Of a stretch of DNA of 8,107 bases, positions 1 through 5,052 are shown one piece after another. Location of the stretch: the NCBI GenBank assembly GCA_030691665.1, contig JAUYDU010000475.1:1-8107 (forward strand), read 5' to 3'. This DNA is from Chloroflexota bacterium (GTDB lineage: Bacteria; Chloroflexota; Dehalococcoidia; SM23-28-2). The position numbers were made by a program, and so were the translations under genes. The notes under the pieces were generated by a model. The model was not told the DNA's origin, searched no databases, and saw nothing but the letters and a program-made list of their open reading frames with translations. Numbering within the stretch: the stretch's first letter is position 1; each line of letters begins with the position of its first letter.

Positions 1-381
1 ATGGCGGCCGCCGTCGCTGACTACCAGCCGGCGGCCACCGCCGACCACAAGATCAAGCGGCGCAGCCAGGCCCTCACCCTGGAGCTCACGCCCACGCCGG
101 ACATCCTGGCCCAGGCTGGCAGCGGCTTCGTTAGGGTGGGCTTCGCCGCCGAGAGCCAGGAGTTGGTAGCCAACGCCCGTCAGAAGCTGGAGAGCAAGGG
201 ACTCGACCTCATTGTGGCCAACGACGTTACTGACCCGGAAGCCGGCTTTGGGGCTGACACCAACCGCGTGGTCATCCTCGACCGGGCGGGCGGAGAAGAG
301 CGCCTGCCCCTCATGACCAAGTATGAGGTAGCTCAGCGCATCCTCGACCGCGTGGCTGAGCTGCTGAAAGATACATCCTGA
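1..381 (+). CDS. coaBC: CoaBC C-terminal part: phosphopantothenate-cysteine ligase domain (5' end outside window)
   Basis: This is the last 126 residues of the bifunctional coenzyme A biosynthesis protein CoaBC. The visible part belongs to the CoaB half, which joins cysteine to CTP-activated 4'-phosphopantothenate in the cytoplasm; the CoaC decarboxylase half would lie upstream. Seen in the sequence: the AAVADYQP stretch at visible residues 3-10, the KIKR motif at 17-20 (the family's nucleotide-binding lysine region), TPDIL near 32, VGFAAES near 46, LIVANDV near 70 and the closing TKYEVAQRI helix. These occur in the order and spacing usual for CoaB, so the C-terminus is complete. The ATG at base 1 is an internal methionine, because the family continues well upstream of AAVADY. 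The stop codon TGA (379-381) lies inside a palindrome-like element, and the next gene starts 22 bases later, so co-transcription is likely. Confidence 0.95.
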   Translation: MAAAVADYQPAATADHKIKRRSQALTLELTPTPDILAQAGSGFVRVGFAAESQELVANARQKLESKGLDLIVANDVTDPEAGFGADTNRVVILDRAGGEERLPLMTKYEVAQRILDRVAELLKDTS

Positions 382-393
382 GCTTGTCGAAGG
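377..393. repeat. CCTGAGCTTGTCGAAGG palindrome-like interspersed element
   Basis: The 17 bases CCTGAGCTTGTCGAAGG form an imperfect inverted repeat (outer CCT pairs with AGG, with a partly paired centre). From memory, this word and its complement CCTTCGACAAGCTCAGG recur between genes in many GC-rich bacterial genomes as a short REP-like element; that is recollection, not something this window can prove, since it appears only once here. It contains the coaBC stop codon (379-381) and the first three bases of the Shine-Dalgarno stretch AGGAG (391-395) of the next gene. Confidence 0.5.
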
Positions 394-395
394 AG
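391..395 (+). promoter_or_regulatory. Ribosome binding site supporting a GTG start at 404
   Basis: AGGAG lies 8 bases before the GTG at 404. This supports that non-ATG start, which is also where a signal peptide begins (Lys-Arg followed by a hydrophobic stretch). Confidence 0.75.
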
Positions 396-403
396 AGGCC
401 TAC

Positions 404-1930
404 GTGAAGCGAATTCTGCTTGGTGTCGCCCTCACCGCCAGCCTGCTGGCGGTGGCAGCGTTGGGGGTCTGGATGGTTGACGGCGGGAAGGGGACCACCC
501 TGGCAGCCTCCACCGTGACCCTGGGCGTGGACGCCGACTCGGCCGGGAACTCGGCGACGTCTCTAGGGGCCATTGAGGCCTCCCGAACGGTTGCCTGCGG
601 CGAGACCTTCTTCATGGATATCTTCATCCAAGATGTTACGGATCTGTTGGTCTGGTCGGTGACCCTAAATTACGACCCCTCCGTCCTTAGGATTAACGGG
701 CAGGACGTGCAGATGTTTCAGGCGGCCAATGCAGGCAGCGACGTACGGGACAGGTCGCTGGGGGACCCGGGCCTAGCCGGCGGCTGGGGCGGCGGTTACT
801 ACGATGTTACGGCTGCCGACGTCGGCGAGGCTGCTGCGGCCGATAGCGGTTCGGGCGTATTGGCCAGACTTACGCTGGCGGCGGTCGGGACCGGCAGCAG
901 CCGGGTGAGTCCCCAGAATCCAACGCTGTGGGGCGTCCCGCTTCCCACAACTATCAGCGTGGGGTCCGTTTCCGACGCCGAAGTTGCGGTGGTTGGGTCC
1001 TGCGAAGATGAGGACGGCGACCTAATCGACGACCGGGTCGACAACTGCCCTCTGGTCGCCAACCCCGAGCAGAGCAACACAGACGCCTGGGACGACGACG
1101 GCGACGGGCGGGAGGGCGAAGACGCCATAGATGGCATTGATAACGATGGCGATACGCGCGTCGACGAGGATCCTCCCGGGGATGCCTTAGGTGATGCTTG
1201 CGACGATGACGACGATAACGACACGGTGACGGACGCCGCTGACAACTGTCCTCTGGTTCCCAATGCCGACCAGACGGACACCGATGGGGACGGCCTGGGC
1301 GATGCGTGCGAGGTCTCTCCCACTCCCACTCCTACTCCCGAGCCCACCGGCACTCCTACTCCTGAGCCCACCGGCACCCCTACTCCCGAGCCCACCAGCA
1401 CCCCTGTCCCGACGCCGACCGCGGTCCCTCCAGACCTCGATCTGGTGGAAGGTTGGAACGACGCCTGCTACGTTGGCGCCGCTCAGCCCGTCCAGGATGC
1501 CCTCGCTCCCATTCTCGACCGCGTGCAGGCGATCTACCGTCTGCGCCCCGATGGGACCTATGGCCGCTGGTTCGCCGATCGGCCGGAGCTCAACACCATG
1601 ACCTCGCTAGACCCCTACAGCCATCTCTTCATCCTCGTGTCTCGGAATACCCTCTGGCAGCAGCCGTCGCCGGCTACGCCCCTCGATGCCATCTCCCTGG
1701 AGGAGGGTTGGAACGGCGTCTGCTATACTGGGGAGACCAAGGAGACCGGCCAGGCCACAGCCACCATCGACGGCCACTTCGCCGTGATGTACAGCCTTGC
1801 CCTCGATGGGAGGTGGCGGCAGTTCGTGCCCGGCCGGCCGGATATCAGCACCCTCACTCAACTGGATCGGTTCACCCCCATATTGATGCTGGTTACCAAC
1901 GGCCAGGTCGTCTGGCTGTTCGGCCCCTAG
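404..1930 (+). CDS. Secreted multidomain protein: cohesin-like domain, thrombospondin type 3 repeats, TPEP linker, duplicated C-terminal domain
   Basis: A 508-residue exported protein of unknown role. Residues 1-35 form a signal peptide: KR, a hydrophobic core at about 4-24, and a likely cut after LAA near 35. Residues about 37-198 resemble the cohesin/carbohydrate-binding beta-sandwich family (VTLNYDPSVL near 85-95, a late strand VLARLTLAAVG). Residues about 200-302 carry acidic DxDxDG calcium-binding motifs and two DNCP blocks ending in GDAC, typical of thrombospondin type 3 repeats. Residues 306-345 are a Thr-Pro-Glu linker. Residues 347-431 and 432-508 are two copies of one domain, each starting L-x-E-G-W-N-x2-C-Y-x-G. 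No sortase motif or C-terminal membrane anchor is visible. The architecture suggests a calcium-stiffened cell-surface or secreted binding protein. No catalytic residues are recognised, and ligand and partner are unknown. GTG start chosen from the ribosome binding site and signal peptide. Confidence 0.88.
   Translation: MKRILLGVALTASLLAVAALGVWMVDGGKGTTLAASTVTLGVDADSAGNSATSLGAIEASRTVACGETFFMDIFIQDVTDLLVWSVTLNYDPSVLRINGQDVQMFQAANAGSDVRDRSLGDPGLAGGWGGGYYDVTAADVGEAAAADSGSGVLARLTLAAVGTGSSRVSPQNPTLWGVPLPTTISVGSVSDAEVAVVGSCEDEDGDLIDDRVDNCPLVANPEQSNTDAWDDDGDGREGEDAIDGIDNDGDTRVDEDPPGDALGDACDDDDDNDTVTDAADNCPLVPNADQTDTDGDGLGDACEVSPTPTPTPEPTGTPTPEPTGTPTPEPTSTPVPTPTAVPPDLDLVEGWNDACYVGAAQPVQDALAPILDRVQAIYRLRPDGTYGRWFADRPELNTMTSLDPYSHLFILVSRNTLWQQPSPATPLDAISLEEGWNGVCYTGETKETGQATATIDGHFAVMYSLALDGRWRQFVPGRPDISTLTQLDRFTPILMLVTNGQVVWLFGP
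1328..1399 (+). repeat. Three tandem 24-base units encoding TPTPEPTG/S linker
   Basis: Three back-to-back 24-base units (1328-1351, 1352-1375, 1376-1399) encode TPTPEPTG, TPTPEPTG and TPTPEPTS. They differ only by a few, mostly silent, changes. They form the flexible linker between the calcium repeats and the C-terminal domains, and are a likely site for unit gain and loss between strains. Confidence 0.9.
1442..1930 (+). repeat. Intragenic duplication of an ~80-residue EGWN..CY.G domain
   Basis: The coding region repeats with a period of 85 codons. Copy 1 is residues 347-431 and copy 2 is residues 432-508. Shared positions include the opening L-x-E-G-W-N-x2-C-Y-x-G, a central [IM]Y-x-L...DG and RP[ED], then T-x-L-D and [IL]-x-LV-x-N/R before a closing W. 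The DNA of the two copies is clearly diverged, so the duplication is old. I recall similar 'GWN-x-V-C/Y' domains at the C-termini of Chloroflexota surface proteins, but know no assigned function. Confidence 0.8.
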
Positions 1931-1974
1931 CGCAGCTCCTCGCCCGGGGCTACCTGCCAAGTCGATTCTCGACC

Positions 1975-1980
1975 GGGGAG
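1975..1980 (+). promoter_or_regulatory. Ribosome binding site of the crotonase gene
   Basis: GGGGAG ends 10 bases before the ATG at 1991. A small perfect inverted repeat, GTCGA-TTC-TCGAC (1961-1973), sits immediately before it and could form a 5-bp hairpin. The 60-base gap after the secreted-protein gene shows no clear promoter or terminator. Confidence 0.55.
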
Positions 1981-1990
1981 AAAGCTGACC

Positions 1991-2824
1991 ATGGCCTACC
2001 AGGACCTTCTCTACGAGAAGACGGGGAAGATCGCCCGCATAATCCTCAATCGGCCCCACAGGCTCAACGCTATCAGCGCCGGCCTCCCCGATGAGCTGGA
2101 GCAGGCGGTGGCCGAGGCCAACGCCGACCCCGAGGTGCGGGTCATCATCCTCAAGGGAGCCGGTCGCGCCTTCTGCGCCGGCTTCGACCTATCGCCAGGC
2201 TTCTTCACCGGCCCGCCTCTGGAGAGCTGGGACCCCACCCTGGACTTCGCCATGACCACCCGCTTCGCCGCCAAGTTCATGAGCCTCTGGTACAGCCGCA
2301 AGCCCACCATCGCCCAGGTGCACGGCTGGTGCGTGGCCGGCGGCACCGACCTGGTGCTGTGCAGCGACATCATCATCGCCGCCGAGGACGCTCAGATCGG
2401 CTATGCGCCGGCCCGCGTCTGGGGCTCGCCCCTCACCGCCATGTGGGCCTACCGGCTGAGCGCGGAGTGGGCCAAGCGCCTGCTCCTCACGGGCGACCCG
2501 GTGGACGGCAGGACCGCCGAGCGCATCGGCCTCATCTACAAGGCTGTCCCCGCCGAACGGCTGGAAGAAGAAGTCGAATCCCTCGCCCAGCGCATGGCCC
2601 TTATCCCCGTCTCCCAGCTCGCCGCCATGAAGCTCCTGGTCAACCAGGCCTACGAGAACATGGGCCTGCGCACCACCCAGCTCCTGGGCTCCATCCTCGA
2701 CGGCCTGATGCGCCACACCCCTGAGGGCCTGGCCTGGCGCCGCCTCATCGACGAGAAGGGCATTCGGGCCGCTATCGACGCCCGCGACGGCCCCTTCGGC
2801 GACTACAGCGCGGGGAAGCGGTAG
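1991..2824 (+). CDS. Crotonase-fold enoyl-CoA hydratase/isomerase family protein with non-canonical active site
   Basis: A 277-residue member of the crotonase superfamily, enzymes that bind acyl-CoA thioesters and stabilise an enolate in an oxyanion hole. Seen: the N-terminal LNRPHRLNAIS segment (19-29), the first oxyanion-hole segment GRAFCAGFDL (58-67), the second segment HGWCVAGGTDLVLCSD (111-126), and the C-terminal LLLTGDPVDGRTAERIGLI stretch that follows the core. The length is normal for a single-domain crotonase. In rat mitochondrial hydratase the two catalytic glutamates are E144 and E164. Here the first aligns with Asp120 and the second falls at Pro140/Ala141 (motif IGYAPARVWGSP), so ordinary hydratase chemistry is doubtful. 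Isomerase, hydrolase or another CoA reaction is possible, and the substrate cannot be told. It may be co-transcribed with the upstream secreted-protein gene and faces the fic gene tail to tail. Confidence 0.92.
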   Translation: MAYQDLLYEKTGKIARIILNRPHRLNAISAGLPDELEQAVAEANADPEVRVIILKGAGRAFCAGFDLSPGFFTGPPLESWDPTLDFAMTTRFAAKFMSLWYSRKPTIAQVHGWCVAGGTDLVLCSDIIIAAEDAQIGYAPARVWGSPLTAMWAYRLSAEWAKRLLLTGDPVDGRTAERIGLIYKAVPAERLEEEVESLAQRMALIPVSQLAAMKLLVNQAYENMGLRTTQLLGSILDGLMRHTPEGLAWRRLIDEKGIRAAIDARDGPFGDYSAGKR

Positions 2825-2848
2825 AGCGAAGATGTGCGCCCGCGTAGA

Positions 2849-2870
2849 CATTGGCTGGCGCTAGCCGATT
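2849..2870. terminator. Weak hairpin between convergent crotonase and fic genes
   Basis: In the 49-base gap between the two convergent stops, TTGGCT (2851-2856) pairs with AGCCGA (2863-2868) around a 6-base loop, with one G-T pair. There is no run of T on either strand. It could slow transcription from both sides, but it is not a standard intrinsic terminator. Confidence 0.25.
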
Positions 2871-2873
2871 GGG

Positions 2874-3965
2874 TCACTCACCTTCCGCAAGTGGCATCTT
2901 GAGTTGTTCCGGCGGTGGCTCCGCCTTCTCCCGGCCTTCAGCGTTGTACCTGTATTTCCGTCCTCGTCCCCTTCCGATGGGAATCAAGTACTCCTCCTCT
3001 ACTAGCTTTCGAAGGTCACGCGAGGCAGTAACCGCCGAGACCGACGCAATTTCCATGTAGTCTCTCCTGGTGATTTCCCCCATCCTCCCAGCGTAGATGA
3101 CCCCATCTGTTTGCCGCTCAATTAGCCCGTCTTCCCGAGCTTCCTCATGAACCTCATCCATGACCCGCCGCCAGTCCGTCAGGCCGTCCGCGAGGTGTCG
3201 ACTGTGTACATTCAAAGATTGGACAAAGAACTCAAGCCAGGGAGTGGCATCGTAGCTGCCTCCGAACTCCTTGCCGAGCGTGGTCTCAATCGCCGTGAAG
3301 TAACGGTCACGAAACTGATAGTACAAGCTCTCTGGAGACAGAAGCTTTCTGAAGCCGTATTCAGACGTTTGCAGAATGAGGACGGCCAGTGCTCTCGCAG
3401 TTCTGCCGTTTCCGTCCCAGAAGGGGTGAATCGCTACTAGATGGATATGCGCTAGCCCCGCCTTCAAGATTGGATGCGTCTCGGTGTCAGCCTGAATCCA
3501 CAGCGCGAAATCTCGCATCAATGTGGGAACATCGCCTTGGTTCGGAGGGACGAACTCGCCTACTCTATTCTCACCGTTACGATATTTGCCTGGGTCTTTG
3601 GCGTCAGGAGCCCCCTTCTTGAATAGGCGGTTGATTTGTCGGATCACTCCTTCATCAATAGGAAGGTCCGGCTGGTCACTGAGGTAGTCTACAAAGTCAT
3701 ACGCCTCGACAGCGTTCAGGTTGTCGATCTCTTCCGTGCTCAGTTTTCCACGCTGACTCTTGATTAGTTCGCCGACCGCAGCCTCGTCCAGCGAAGCGCC
3801 CTCGATTCCGGTGGTGGCAGAAGCACGTCTGACTGTTGTTTGGCGCTTAATCCAAAGCTGGTACTTGGGCATGATCAGCATGTTCTCGATGAGCCACTTG
3901 GTTCGATCAATGGCCTCAACGCCGGCCCCTAGCACTTGAGTCTTGCGATATTTCGGCTGAAACAT
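2874..3965 (-). CDS. Fic-family protein adenylyltransferase, class II (self-inhibited), with C-terminal winged helix
   Basis: A 363-residue Fic-domain protein. Fic enzymes usually transfer AMP from ATP to a hydroxyl on a target protein. The full active-site motif HPFWDGNGRTAR is present at 180-191: catalytic His180, the anion-binding GNG, Arg188 and Arg191. An N-terminal segment T51-T-G-I-E55-G56 fits the inhibitory (S/T)xxxE(G/N) motif, whose glutamate blocks ATP in the same polypeptide; this defines class II and explains why no separate antitoxin gene is adjacent. Residues about 120-145 (KYRNGENRVGEFVPP) match the flap region. Residues about 290-342 (ITRRDYMEIASVSAVTASRDLRKL...RGRGRKY) look like a winged helix-turn-helix, suggesting DNA binding. 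The ATG is preceded only by a weak GGA-rich ribosome site. Sampled 60-base lines run about 45-62% GC against 75% or more in neighbouring genes, suggesting transfer. The target protein is unknown. Confidence 0.93.
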   Translation of the reverse strand: MFQPKYRKTQVLGAGVEAIDRTKWLIENMLIMPKYQLWIKRQTTVRRASATTGIEGASLDEAAVGELIKSQRGKLSTEEIDNLNAVEAYDFVDYLSDQPDLPIDEGVIRQINRLFKKGAPDAKDPGKYRNGENRVGEFVPPNQGDVPTLMRDFALWIQADTETHPILKAGLAHIHLVAIHPFWDGNGRTARALAVLILQTSEYGFRKLLSPESLYYQFRDRYFTAIETTLGKEFGGSYDATPWLEFFVQSLNVHSRHLADGLTDWRRVMDEVHEEAREDGLIERQTDGVIYAGRMGEITRRDYMEIASVSAVTASRDLRKLVEEEYLIPIGRGRGRKYRYNAEGREKAEPPPEQLKMPLAEGE

Positions 3966-3985
3966 GTTATCATCCGTTCCAAAAT

Positions 3986-4003
3986 GATGCGATTAACCGT
4001 ATC
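3986..4003. promoter_or_regulatory. Imperfect 18-base palindrome in the fic leader
   Basis: GATGCGATTAACCGTATC pairs at 7 of 9 symmetric positions around its centre (TT/AA). It lies about 20 bases upstream of the fic start codon, within the predicted untranslated leader. It is a candidate site for a dimeric regulator, possibly the winged helix of Fic itself; that link is inference. Confidence 0.35.
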
Positions 4004-4015
4004 AAGACTATGCAC

Positions 4016-4030
4016 CATGATTATTTCATG
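4016..4030. promoter_or_regulatory. Perfect inverted repeat over the fic -10 box (candidate operator)
   Basis: CATGA (4016-4020), TTATT (4021-4025), TCATG (4026-4030): two perfect 5-base arms around a 5-base centre. The -10 hexamer (4020-4025) falls within it. A protein bound here would compete with RNA polymerase, so it is a plausible repressor site. The regulator is unknown. Confidence 0.45.
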
Positions 4031-4048
4031 CCTTCGGAATCTTGTCAA
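4020..4048 (-). promoter_or_regulatory. Promoter of fic, near-consensus sigma-70 type
   Basis: Read on the minus strand, TTGACA (4048-4043, perfect -35) is followed by a 17-base spacer and AATAAT (4025-4020, 5 of 6 to TATAAT). Transcription would begin near 4013 and give a leader of about 48 bases before the fic ATG. It is the best promoter in the window, and lies in an AT-rich stretch (line 3961-4020 is about 38% GC). Confidence 0.72.
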
Positions 4049-4084
4049 GGGGTGGACGTGGCAAAACCTGAAGATTGCGGTGAC

Positions 4085-4114
4085 CGCGGCCAGAGGCGGG
4101 CTGAGCTGGCCGCG
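4085..4114 (-). terminator. Strong hairpin just after the pentapeptide-channel gene
   Basis: CGCGGCCAG (4085-4093) and CTGGCCGCG (4106-4114) form a perfect 9-bp GC-rich stem with a 12-base loop, starting two bases beyond the stop codon at 4117-4119 when read on the minus strand. No T run follows immediately (the nearest is TTTT about 15-20 bases on), so it may be a U-poor terminator or a stabilising 3' hairpin. It separates the pepA operon from the fic promoter just downstream. Confidence 0.5.
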
Positions 4115-4116
4115 CC

Positions 4117-5052
4117 CTAGCGGGTCATCTTGCGGGTGAAGGTGACCAGGAAGAGGGCCATCATGAACACGCCGATGAACGACTCGCCGACGCCCAGGAA
4201 GCGGCCCGCCCAGCCCTGGGGCTCGGGCGCCCAGGCGCCGTAGCCGAGGGCTGGGAAGGACACGGCGCTGTAGTAGAGGGCGTCCAGGAAGCCGCCGGCC
4301 ACCATCCCCAAGCGCCAATAGGCAAGGGCCAGTCCGAAGACGATGGCCGCCGCCCAGCCGATGACCCGCTCCGGCCGCTCGCCGTAGCCGTAGAGGAACC
4401 GCAGGGCGTTCAGCGTCAGGGCGTAGGGCAGACGGCGTTCCCTCCGGGCCTGCTTGCGGCGGGCCTCCATCTCGCGGTAGTGGAACTCCCCGGCGATGTC
4501 GTACATGCCGAGCTCGGTATGCCGCTGCTTCAGGGCCCTGTAGGCGGAAGCTGCTGGGCCAAAGTCGCCCGCGCTCTCCTCGCCCAGCTTGTAGTCTCCC
4601 CAGTTGGCGCCCTCCAGATTGGCGCCCTGCAGCTTGGACCAGGAGAGATCCGCCCGGCAGAGGTTGGCGAGGCGGAGGTCGGCTTGCTGGAGGTCGGCCC
4701 AGAAGAGGACAGCGCCCTGGAGGTCAGCCTGGACGAGGGATGCCCCCTGGAGGTTGGCCCCGCCCAGGTTGGCTCCCTGGAGGTTGGCCGCGCAGAGGTT
4801 GGCTTCCCGGAGGTTGGCCCCGCCGAGGTTGGCTTCCTGGACGTTGGCCCCGCCGAGGTTGGCTTCTTGGAGGTTGGCGCGCGGGAGCCGGGCGCCATGA
4901 AGGTCTAAGTCGCGGAGGTCGGCTTGTCGCAGGTCGGCCTGGCGGAGGTCCAGGTCCTCGGGCCCGCCGTGCTCCTCTATCAGGCGCAGCACATCGTCGC
5001 GGGTGAGGCGCTCTCCAGCGTGGGGGGGCCTATGACGCCGCGGCTCTTCCAT
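4117..5052 (-). CDS. Pentapeptide-repeat protein fused to a two-helix ion channel domain
   Basis: A 311-residue membrane protein. Residues about 34-150 are some 23 consecutive A(D/N)Lxx pentapeptides, which fold as a right-handed quadrilateral beta-helix. Residues about 165-205 (AYRALKQRHTELGMYDIAGEFHYREMEARRK) form the helical connector often seen between such repeats and a channel. Residues about 228-247 are a first membrane helix, 256-267 a pore helix, 268-272 the filter-like ALGYG, and 285-305 a second membrane helix ending in a basic tail. This matches the ion channel 2 (two-helix potassium channel) fold. The usual T-[VIL]-G-Y-G-D is here P267-A-L-G-Y-G-A273, lacking both the filter threonine and the following aspartate, so selectivity is uncertain. 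It would act in the inner membrane, probably as an oligomer. The start overlaps the end of pepA by 23 bases, with only a weak GGGCGGGA ribosome site, suggesting coupled translation. Confidence 0.88.
   Translation of the reverse strand: MEEPRRHRPPHAGERLTRDDVLRLIEEHGGPEDLDLRQADLRQADLRDLDLHGARLPRANLQEANLGGANVQEANLGGANLREANLCAANLQGANLGGANLQGASLVQADLQGAVLFWADLQQADLRLANLCRADLSWSKLQGANLEGANWGDYKLGEESAGDFGPAASAYRALKQRHTELGMYDIAGEFHYREMEARRKQARRERRLPYALTLNALRFLYGYGERPERVIGWAAAIVFGLALAYWRLGMVAGGFLDALYYSAVSFPALGYGAWAPEPQGWAGRFLGVGESFIGVFMMALFLVTFTRKMTR
4741..4878 (-). repeat. 30-base tandem repeat coding for paired pentapeptides
   Basis: The DNA repeats with a 30-base period (two pentapeptides) for about 4.6 units. 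The words ggaggttggcc and gaggttggct recur at each step: GGCTTC occurs at 4801, 4831 and 4861, and a variant GGCTCC at 4771. Neighbouring units are nearly identical, more so than the rest of the pentapeptide stretch, which implies recent unit duplication. The repeat also creates long meaningless open frames on the plus strand. Confidence 0.8.

Noticed and set aside
1..3. ATG at base 1 as a gene start
   Set aside because: The CoaB domain needs conserved sequence upstream of AAVADY, so this is an internal methionine of a gene cut by the window.
799..1401. Minus-strand open frame rich in Ser, Pro and Val-Gly opposite the secreted-protein gene
   Set aside because: It is the antisense reading of the Asp-rich calcium repeats and Thr-Pro linker.
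1923..1950. GCCCC/GGGGC pairing after the secreted-protein gene as a terminator
   Set aside because: The stem is only 5 bp across an 18-base loop with no T run. The next gene follows closely and shows no promoter of its own.
2189..2851. 220-codon minus-strand open frame opposite the crotonase gene
   Set aside because: It is a shadow of a GC-rich codon pattern. The plus frame has clear crotonase motifs.
2874..3965. fic as part of a two-gene toxin-antitoxin pair
   Set aside because: No small antitoxin gene lies next to it on either side, and the inhibitory glutamate motif is within the same protein (T51 to G56).
4741..4878. Regularly spaced repeats as a CRISPR array
   Set aside because: The 30-base units are contiguous with no unique spacers and lie in frame inside a coding region.
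4480..5006. Several long open frames on the plus strand, and one in another minus frame, over the pentapeptide region
   Set aside because: They arise because the 15- and 30-base coding repeats lack stops in other frames. Their translations are low-complexity repeats, and the true frame gives a classic A(D/N)Lxx pattern joined to a channel domain.
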